This document shows positions 57,426 through 64,000 of a stretch of DNA of 64,000 nucleotides, piece by piece. The translations under genes and the position numbers were made by a program. The stretch lies in the NCBI GenBank assembly GCA_001939145.1, contig LSRX01000340.1:366263-430262 (forward strand), written 5' to 3'. Position 1 is the stretch's first letter; the number at the start of each line of letters is the position of its first letter. Below the pieces are notes generated by a model. The model was not told the origin of the DNA and did not search any database. It worked only from the letters and a program-made list of their open reading frames with translations. Source of the stretch: Symbiodinium microadriaticum (taxonomy: Eukaryota > Sar > Dinophyceae > Suessiales > Symbiodiniaceae).

Positions 57426-57489
57426 GCGCTGGTGGCCGCCAAGACGGGCGAGGTCGCTCCCACAGCATCCGGAAATCTACGCAGCGAGT
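57426..57489 (+). CDS. probable helical exon
   Basis: After acceptor AATGAAAG the frame reads ALVAAKTGEVAPTASGNLRS then E. A GT donor after TGE (57453) would shorten it to nine residues. GC-rich third positions. Confidence 0.42.
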
Positions 57490-57995
57490 TCCTCTTCCCT
57501 CATATACAAGATATGTAGACTGAATAGAGCATGTAAGGTCAAGAGAGAACATAAGGTAGTATACAGCATAATTACCACGCACTTACCTTCCACGGGTCCT
57601 AGGTCTGAGGGATTAGGGCTTCAGGGTTCAGGCGGTTGAGAATTAGGGGCAAGAGTCTGCCGCAAAAAATGGCTTGAGAGTCGCCAGGAGGTTCCGGATT
57701 TCCAGGATTGAAAGTTTCGGATATTAGTGTGTATTTCTTGGGATGTGGGCCGAGGTTGAGGTTTCCCAGGCTTGCATAAAACGGTTGGAGTGTGTGTGTG
57801 TGTGTGTGTCTTATGGTTTAAGTCGGATTTGGGGATTGAAGGTGTTTTTTTTATGAGGTTTGAGGGTTCTTTCTGGGACATCCATGCACCTTCATCCACA
57901 GACGCTTTAAGGCTTTAAGGGATCAAAGACGTAGAGGAAAGGTCCTGTCTTCATCCTCCTAAGCCCCGGGTAGCTTAGCTGAGACGTCCGGACAG

Positions 57996-58040
57996 CATTT
58001 CATGACTTGGAGGAGGAAGTCCTACGGCGCTTTATTTCAG
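57996..58040 (+). CDS. possible acidic helical exon
   Basis: The acceptor CGTCCGGACAG is followed by two bases and FHDLEEEVLRRFIS plus one base. Donor possibly TTCAG/GATTCG (GA). Confidence 0.4.
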
Positions 58041-58112
58041 GATTCGATCTTTGGATACTGCAATTTTCGGGGGGTTTATACACTCGGGTTTCCCATATTC
58101 TCTGAATGCCAG

Positions 58113-58145
58113 GTGACCGCTGCGGAGGATCAGGTGTCCACCAAG
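58113..58145 (+). CDS. probable small exon
   Basis: Acceptor CTGAATGCCAG; 11 codons in phase 0 reading VTAAEDQVSTK; donor ACCAAG/GCGCCT (GC). Short, but both borders and phase follow the pattern of the better exons. Confidence 0.48.
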
Positions 58146-58805
58146 GCGCCTCGGGCAGCAAGCCCAGGTGTTTTTGGGGCTTCACGGATTCAAAAATCGG
58201 GCCCATTGTTAGCCTTCATAGGACTTCCGTGTGTGTGGAGCATCTGGGCTCTCGGGGTGTGGGGCTTGTTGGGGCTGGGGTGTGGGCAAGCAGCGTTTCC
58301 ATTGAAAAGTCCGGAAGCTACTTCGAATCGCAACATTCGACTTCGACCCTGGGTTTCCTGTTGATATACAACTTGTCTTGTTGAGATGTGCATGTGAGCC
58401 TGCTAAAGTTCAGCACCTGCCAATTTAAGAGGCCTCGGCCACATATCATTGCATGTCACATGTTGCTGAGTTTGAGTCTGAAACCACATTGCGCCCTGGC
58501 AATGCATGTCCGCAGTCTGATGGCCCAGAAGGGTTCCAGAGGGTCGCTGGGGGCTTGGCTTGGGTAGCTTTCCAAGGAAGATCACGGGCCGGCGACCCAA
58601 AGTGTAGGATGTGTTGCAGCTTCGAAGCTTTAAAGCTTCCAAAACCCGCATATGCAGGTCAGAGCCGTGTGCGGCATGCATGCCCCGCACAGGCCCCCCA
58701 CATCTATAACATCATGAGACACAACACGAACGAACGACCGGAAGCCCATCACCTAGCGAGCACAGCAGTGTTACTCAAGCACGAGAAGGAAGGTTTTTTC
58801 TGCTG

Positions 58806-59443
58806 ATGACTGCCCCGCCATGCACACGGCCGCGCGGAGCTCTCGTCCCTGCACGGGCACCTTTTGGGCCTGTTTTCGCCAAGGCCACGGCCAAGGCCTC
58901 CGTCAAAGCCAAAGTCGCGGCGGCCAAGTCCCACGGGCCCCAACCCGTGAATGTTCCCTGCACAGTGCCACCAAAGGCACGACCGGTGGGAGGAATTCCA
59001 GTGCCAGCTCTCCTGATGGCACAGCCCGTGCTCCCCGCACCGCAGCCTGCAGATGTGCCCCAAAAGGCCGGCACCGCAAGCACAGCGGGAACATCAGAGC
59101 TGCCAACGTGGACGAAGGCTTCCGCGCCTGTCGCCTCGCCGGTGAAGACGGAGGCGGAGTCGAAGGCCATCGAGGCAGCGCCAGAGAAGGCCGAGAAAGT
59201 CCAGGAGCAAGTGGATCACTATCCCCCAAACACCCACCACCAAAAGATCTATAGAATCCCTTAACCACCCTGTAGCCTTTCCCCCGCTTATATATTCGCC
59301 CTCTTTAGCTGCTCCAGGAGAAGGAAGAGCTCTCTGAGGACATGCAGCGGAAGCTCCAGGAGTGGTGGCAGCGCATCCAGGCCAGGGCCAAGCCGGGGCC
59401 CGAGGAAAAGGCGCAGCGAAGAGCCTCTCTTGGCAGTTTATAA
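58806..59443 (+). CDS. Ala/Pro/Lys-rich protein with C-terminal coiled coil (two exons)
   Basis: Exon 58806-59210 (135 codons) joins exon 59309-59443 (44 codons plus TAA) across a 98-bp GT-AG intron with a pyrimidine-rich 3' end (CCCTCTTTAG). Removing the intron joins VQEQ to LLQEKEELSED in one heptad run. The first 110 residues are low complexity (KATAKASVKAKVAAAK, then Pro/Ala-rich), recalling basic histone-like tails; the last 60 are charged helix with DMQRKLQEWWQRIQARAK. The product would be 179 residues if the ATG at 58806 is the start; the frame is open upstream to 58709, so it could instead be the final exons of a longer gene. The function is unknown. Other frames are also open here because of high GC, but only this one splices cleanly. 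Confidence 0.68.
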
Positions 59444-60015
59444 TATGGATGTCTGAGTTAAAGAAAGAAAAAGGGGTCGGAGGAAAGGGAAGTGTGGTGT
59501 AGATTGTTGCGGGTTGTGTGTTTTGCAGTAGAGTTCGTCGATGTTTCAGGGTTGAGGCTTCGTTCTTGAAATAAAACAGTTTTGGCATTCAGGCAGGAGC
59601 AGTTCTCTCATTCTCGTGGTAGGTGTGAATAGCGGTTCTAGATTGCAAAGTCTCGGAATGAGATGGATAGGAGACTTTAACGCAGACCTGCACATTCCAG
59701 GATAAAGGTAGTAGGCACTCGCAGCATCAAGCTGCTGCTCTCGGAGTCAGCTAGACATCGTTCTGAGTTCCTTCTCTTGCGTGCCCCATTTCTTCAATGT
59801 CACGTCCGAACCATGACGGTGGGACAGGCCAATGCGGGAAATACAAGAGTCTCTGGAGTCGAGGAAAGGTTCAAGATTGGCGAAACCTGCAACCCAGAAT
59901 NAAGACAGTCCAGAAATCCTTTTGCTCACGGCCCTTTTATGGTTGTGATTCGTGATCATTATTATTCCTTTGTTATTTTTGGCATTCCTTCTTCGTTTCA
60001 TGTTCGAGAGCCCAG

Positions 60016-60116
60016 GAACTCGGGAGCGAGCCCGGCTGAAGGCCGACCTGGCTCGCGACGAGCTCGAGGAGAGCTCCCGACGCCGAGCGGCCTCCAAGCA
60101 GCTGCGCCAGGACGAG
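60016..60116 (+). CDS. probable coiled-coil exon
   Basis: Acceptor GAGAGCCCAG; two bases plus 33 codons reading TRERARLKADLARDELEESS then RRRAASKQLRQDE; donor GACGAG/GTGGCC. Highly charged with heptad spacing and GC-rich third positions. Large GTAT/TA microsatellites follow about 40 bp later. Confidence 0.6.
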
Positions 60117-60149
60117 GTGGCCTCGAGTGCGGTCTTTGCTCTAGGTCTA

Positions 60150-61002
60150 GATCTGTGTCTGTGTACATGTATATATGTGTGTGTATGTTTGTATGTATGG
60201 ATGCATGTACATATGTATGTACGTATGTATGTATACATGTATTTCATACATAAGTTCACATATTTACATTATTAGTATCTCTCTCTCTATATATATATGT
60301 ATATATATATATATATAAGTATACATAATTGTCTATCTATCTGTTTATTTAATCATTCAGTGAAGTTATATGCGTGCATACATACATACTCACATACATA
60401 CGTACGTACATACGTACGTACATACATACATACATACATAGACAGATACCTACATACCTATAGATATGCATGAGAAACAGATGCCTTCGACTTTTGGGTT
60501 GGGCTTCGGTGTACGTATAATCGTATACATATATAGAAGGGCATCGATGCCATCACCTTTTCGAATTAGCTGAGGGCGGAAGTGTTTCGGGCTTTACAGT
60601 ACCGTAGTATGTATGTATGTATGTATGTATGTATGTATGTATGTATGTATGTTTGTATGTTTGTATGTATGTATGTATGTATGTATATATATACATATAT
60701 ACATAGGTGTGTGTGTGTGTGTACAAATATATACATGTGAATATAATCAATAGAATGAATACAAAGATGAACAAGTAGAGAAATGTTCCATCCATCCATC
60801 CATCTATGCATGCATGCATGCATGCATACATACACGATCCACACAGGTTTCACAAGGGCAAACAAGGGGTTCAGGCTTGTGGTCTGGAGTTTAAGGTGTT
60901 TCAGCGCTCTCTGAGGCTTCAGGAAGGCTTTAGGCGGGCGGATATGTTGAGTGTTCCCTTCAAGAAAATGCTGATTTGGGGTTCTCTGGCTGTGTCTACC
61001 TC

Positions 61003-61035
<33 letters not shown>

Positions 61036-61040
61036 TTTTT
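60150..61040 (+). repeat. cluster of (GTAT)n, (TA)n and (GT)n microsatellites
   Basis: GTAT arrays at 60165-60245 and 60605-60690, CATA and CGTA runs at 60375-60440, and TA runs at 60290-60320 and 61000-61035. The open frames here are simple-sequence artefacts. Confidence 0.93.
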
Positions 61041-61224
61041 TTTCATGCATGCTTATGTTACGAGCTTTCCCGCTTTGCGAGCCCTAAGGTGCGAATCCGA
61101 CTCGAAACCGAAAAGCCTCAGGAGACGCAAACCTGAAGGAGTGAGCCCAACTCGAAACTGTGTACCGAAAGCCTGAAACCTGAACCCAAGACCCAAAAAG
61201 AACCCAAGACCCCTGGAACCCAAG

Positions 61225-61282
61225 TCGAGGCTTTTCTCCGCTGCATGGCCGGCGGACGTCTTCTCGCCTTGGACCCGGGAAA
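61225..61282 (+). CDS. possible exon, unknown
   Basis: After acceptor AACCCAAG the frame reads EAFLRCMAGGRLLALDPGK. Third positions are GC-rich. The 3' border is not clear, and a - strand frame overlaps. Confidence 0.28.
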
Positions 61283-61743
61283 GGGAGGGGGGTCCCTTTT
61301 TGTGCTCTCTTCAAAGGTCCCAGAAAGCGCCACGTCATGCGAGCCCTGAAGGCCCTTGAGGGTTCCTGAAATAGATCAGAAGGGTTCCCTGTTTTTTTCC
61401 ATGGGAAAAGCGCCTTCGGGGAGGGGGTTTTAGGGGTTTCCTCGCAGTTTTCAGGTTGGTTCTAACTTCATCATAGCTTTTTCGGGCACCCAGCCCGTGC
61501 TAGGAAAGGGGGTTCTTATCTCCGGAACATACATGTGGTAGCTTTAGGGTTTGCGGCTATACGCAACGTAAACTGCTTTTAGCGCTGCAATGCACGGAGC
61601 TGGCTGCAGCTCACTGCCTGCAACTGCCCATGAGCCCATAAGTAAGTTTGCTTATGAGGTAAGGCCTAAAACTTAAACCCTCGTAATCCTGGTCCTCGTG
61701 TTATAAGGAAGCCCATACCACATCGCTTCAGTAGGGTAGGGAA

Positions 61744-61899
61744 ATGAACTCAGAGCTTCTTAAGAAGTCTTCCCAGGACCTCACTGCAAATCTCCGGGAC
61801 TGCCGAATGCTGGCGAGCGTGGGGTCTTCTGATGCCCTTAGAGAAGCCTTGGCTGAGCTGCACCCTGGTTGGAACGGTACAGCCTCAGCTAGGTCATAG
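61744..61899 (+). CDS. probable helical exon or small ORF, 51 aa
   Basis: ATG to TAG reads MNSELLKKSSQDLTANLRDC then RMLASVGSSDALREALAELH and a short tail. Good third-position GC and helical character. An internal acceptor (GTCTTCCCAG at 61774) and a GT at 61876 could bound a shorter exon. Confidence 0.48.
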   Translation: MNSELLKKSSQDLTANLRDCRMLASVGSSDALREALAELHPGWNGTASARS

Positions 61900-63177
61900 T
61901 AGGTGAACGGAGAGCCGCAGGGAGGGCTTAGGGTTGGCATGCGAAAGTTGTGTTTTGTTTGAATAAGGGAATGTGGTCACAACGGCAAATCGTTCACGCA
62001 GAACCGCAGAACCCTCTGATTTGCCAAGCGTCCAGCAGGGGTCCTGATACTATGTTATTCATCAACTATGACTGTAGTTTGATGGAGTGAGATCTAACTT
62101 ATGAGGACTCCACCTGCTACGGCAGTTCAAGGGTATTCTTCTCTTAGACCTCATGGCCTCAATGACGCGTTTCAGGGTGAAGGGGACTTGGAGCAGGAGT
62201 TTAGGGTTTGAGTTATTTAGGTCTTCGAATGGATTATAGGCTTTGCGGTTTAGAGAGGGCGTTTATGGTTAGACTGTCACCGTGTGGGGGCTCATGATCA
62301 CAAAGAGCTTGCCACCCTACACACTGTACGCTAGTGCTTTTAACTGAAGTCCCTCTATCTTCTGAGACTCGCGAAGTTCTGCCTGTTCGGCAGCATCCCC
62401 CCCAGATGCATGATGATGAGCTTGTCATGGGAGAGTCTTCCTTGCGCGGTCATACAACCAGTACCCTTCCATCCGAGACCCCAAATCGCAGATTTCAGTC
62501 CTTCCTACAGTCAGGCCCTAAGCCCTAGATTGTCAGAGCATGAGGCTGCTGACAATGCGCCGAGCTCGTGGCCTGTGTGTGCGGCTGCATGAGGACTCCT
62601 CAGATGTGAGACATGGTCGGAGTGTTAATCAGGCTTGCAACAAGGTTGTGGGGTATTCTATATAATATTGAAGAAAGGGGACCTAGAGGGCATCATTCTT
62701 ATCGGACCCCGTTTCAGAGTTGGCCCACAGAAGCACGAGCAGCGTAGCCTAGCCGGGGTTAGAGCTCTTTTCGTTACCTTGTTTCTACGCCTTGTTCTGA
62801 TTGCCCATGAGCCTTCCCTTGGCTTTTCGGGCTTCAGAGATTTGCGGGTAAGGTTCTTGGGCAAATAAGGACTTTGGCGCACGATTTAGGGCTTTAGTCA
62901 AGACTCACTTCTTTGTCTGCCTGAAGCTATTTTTCTTGGACACAGTGCACAGGGCGCCGGGGCTTGACTTGCTCTGGCTGGTGGATGTCTGCCTAATTCC
63001 GTAGCCAAAAGAAGATATGTAGTGAAATTGCTTCTTGTGATATACCGTATACCCCAACAATCTGTTCTGAGGCTTATAAGGCCTCCATACTACCTCGCTT
63101 GCTTCTCGCCTGGTCTTTGCAGCATCTGCTCAGTGGGCTCTCGCATGTCACGTCAGAAAGCAAAAAGAACTCTACGA

Positions 63178-63232
63178 TTTTATATAATATATAATATATA
63201 ATATATAATATACGTATAATATATAATATATA
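63178..63232 (+). repeat. TATAATA-type AT repeat
   Basis: ATATAATAT tandem units immediately upstream of the exon region at 63.3 kb. Confidence 0.9.
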
Positions 63233-63334
63233 TTTTGTCTCCAAGAGTTGTCCGAAGGCTGGGATCCGAAAACCCCTGGTAGCACAAACCCTGATCCCTG
63301 CTCGGATGCCTTGGGCAAGCCCAGCAAGAGCCAG

Positions 63335-63385
63335 GATCAGCGTGAACTGCAACAGGATTTCGCGAGCAAGTGTGAGCGAGAGGAG
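63335..63385 (+). CDS. probable coiled-coil exon
   Basis: Acceptor AAGAGCCAG; 17 codons reading DQRELQQDFASKCEREE; donor GAGGAG/GTGGGC. It could start at 63325 and add KSQ. Charged helix, phase 0. Confidence 0.5.
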
Positions 63386-63612
63386 GTGGGCAACAGTTTG
63401 TGGGTGGGACTTTTCGTAGACTTGAAAGGAACAGCCGAATGTTCAGCTGAGTTGCGGGGGTTTACCTGGCTCACTTCTCCTGGAGATGGCATGCTCTTCT
63501 GAGGATCTGGAGTTGAATCATCAAGAGCCCTAAATCCTGAAACTTCTACAGCCCTCAACTCTCGGCTTTCGGCAACCCTATAAACAAGGACAACGCCCCT
63601 TTAAAACAAGAA

Positions 63613-63639
63613 CCCCCCCCCCAACAAAAAAAAAAAAAA
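63613..63639 (+). repeat. poly-C/poly-A tract (reverse T/G junction)
   Basis: Ten C, then AAC, then fourteen A, the reverse complement of the T/G arrangement at 22442 and 37344. Confidence 0.9.
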
Positions 63640-63682
63640 CAGCAAAAAACTCCAAAGCCCGCTCCAGGAAGGGAGCCGGCAG

Positions 63683-63766
63683 AGGCGACTTGGTCTCCTC
63701 CGACGCTTGGAGAAGCTGGAGGAAGCAAAGGAGGAGGAACCGGCGGTTGGGGAGGAGCCCAAGCAG
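63683..63766 (+). CDS. probable charged exon
   Basis: Acceptor GAGCCGGCAG; it reads RRLGLLRRLEKLEEAKEEE (with one uncertain N-terminal residue) then PAVGEEPKQ; donor AAGCAG/GCAACC (GC) or TTTGAA/GTTACG at 63779. Acidic and helix-forming, like the other exons in this half of the window. Confidence 0.5.
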
Positions 63767-64000
63767 GCAACCTTTGAAGTTACGTTCCAAAGTTTACGGT
63801 GGAGAGGCCTTAGGGCTTTGGGTTTAGAGGGTTTAACATGAAGGAAGCAACCTCAGGTGGGCGGCTTCTGTGACAAAGGTTTGCAGGGAGTTTTGGCGTT
63901 CCAGACCAGTGGGGCGTCTCTTTTAGGGGTTTTGGAGTTTGGGCTTTGGGGTTTAAGGGGTTTAAGGTTCTGGAAATCGAGGTTTTCTGGTGGCTTGTGC

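Overview
The window looks like nuclear DNA of a dinoflagellate (Suessiales/Symbiodiniaceae-like or Prorocentrum-like; the species cannot be fixed from here). Reasons: short exons whose introns often begin with GC, typically after AAG; degenerate EF-hand repeats of a type I associate with dinoflagellate predicted proteins; degenerate TTTAGGG repeats scattered in both orientations; an intronless gene with a possible decayed spliced-leader relic just upstream; abundant microsatellites. I see no bacterial operon, rRNA, tRNA or CRISPR array. Most long open frames are chance products of repeats. Real coding sequence is in exons of about 30-130 bp, usually with no start codon.

Layout. (1) About 2.0-24.1 kb, + strand: exons of one or more large EF-hand-repeat proteins. 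Two chains are well supported because frame, splice phase and motif all agree across the junctions: 13826-13885 to 15217-15277 to 16098-16184, and 20112-20166 to 20721-20783 to 21542-21617 to 24058-24133. All five introns in these chains are GC-AG. (2) 11.8-12.4 kb: a complete single-exon RING-H2 membrane protein gene lying between EF-hand exons. (3) About 24-34 kb: mostly repeats, interstitial telomere-like DNA and ambiguous protein-like fragments. (4) About 34-58 kb, + strand: small charged, helix-forming exons, including a CWC-containing coiled-coil segment (49.9-50.4 kb). (5) 58.8-59.4 kb: the last two exons, or all, of an Ala/Pro/Lys-rich protein with a coiled-coil end. (6) 60-64 kb: further charged exons among large microsatellites.

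The most interesting structure is a set of short (about 95-180 bp) inverted-repeat elements in at least five families. Several lie at or within a few bases of splice sites. One (54803-54909) fills nearly all of a 122-bp candidate GC-AG intron and restores an open frame when removed, which is what an introner-type intron-generating element would look like. Other features are a roughly 20-copy, 40-bp minisatellite at 52.5-53.4 kb starting just after an exon, an SR-coding hexamer satellite, recurring poly-T/poly-G junctions that coincide with assembly gaps, and a retropepsin-like fragment.

Exon boundaries are hand predictions. Without transcripts or searches, each isolated exon is a hypothesis.
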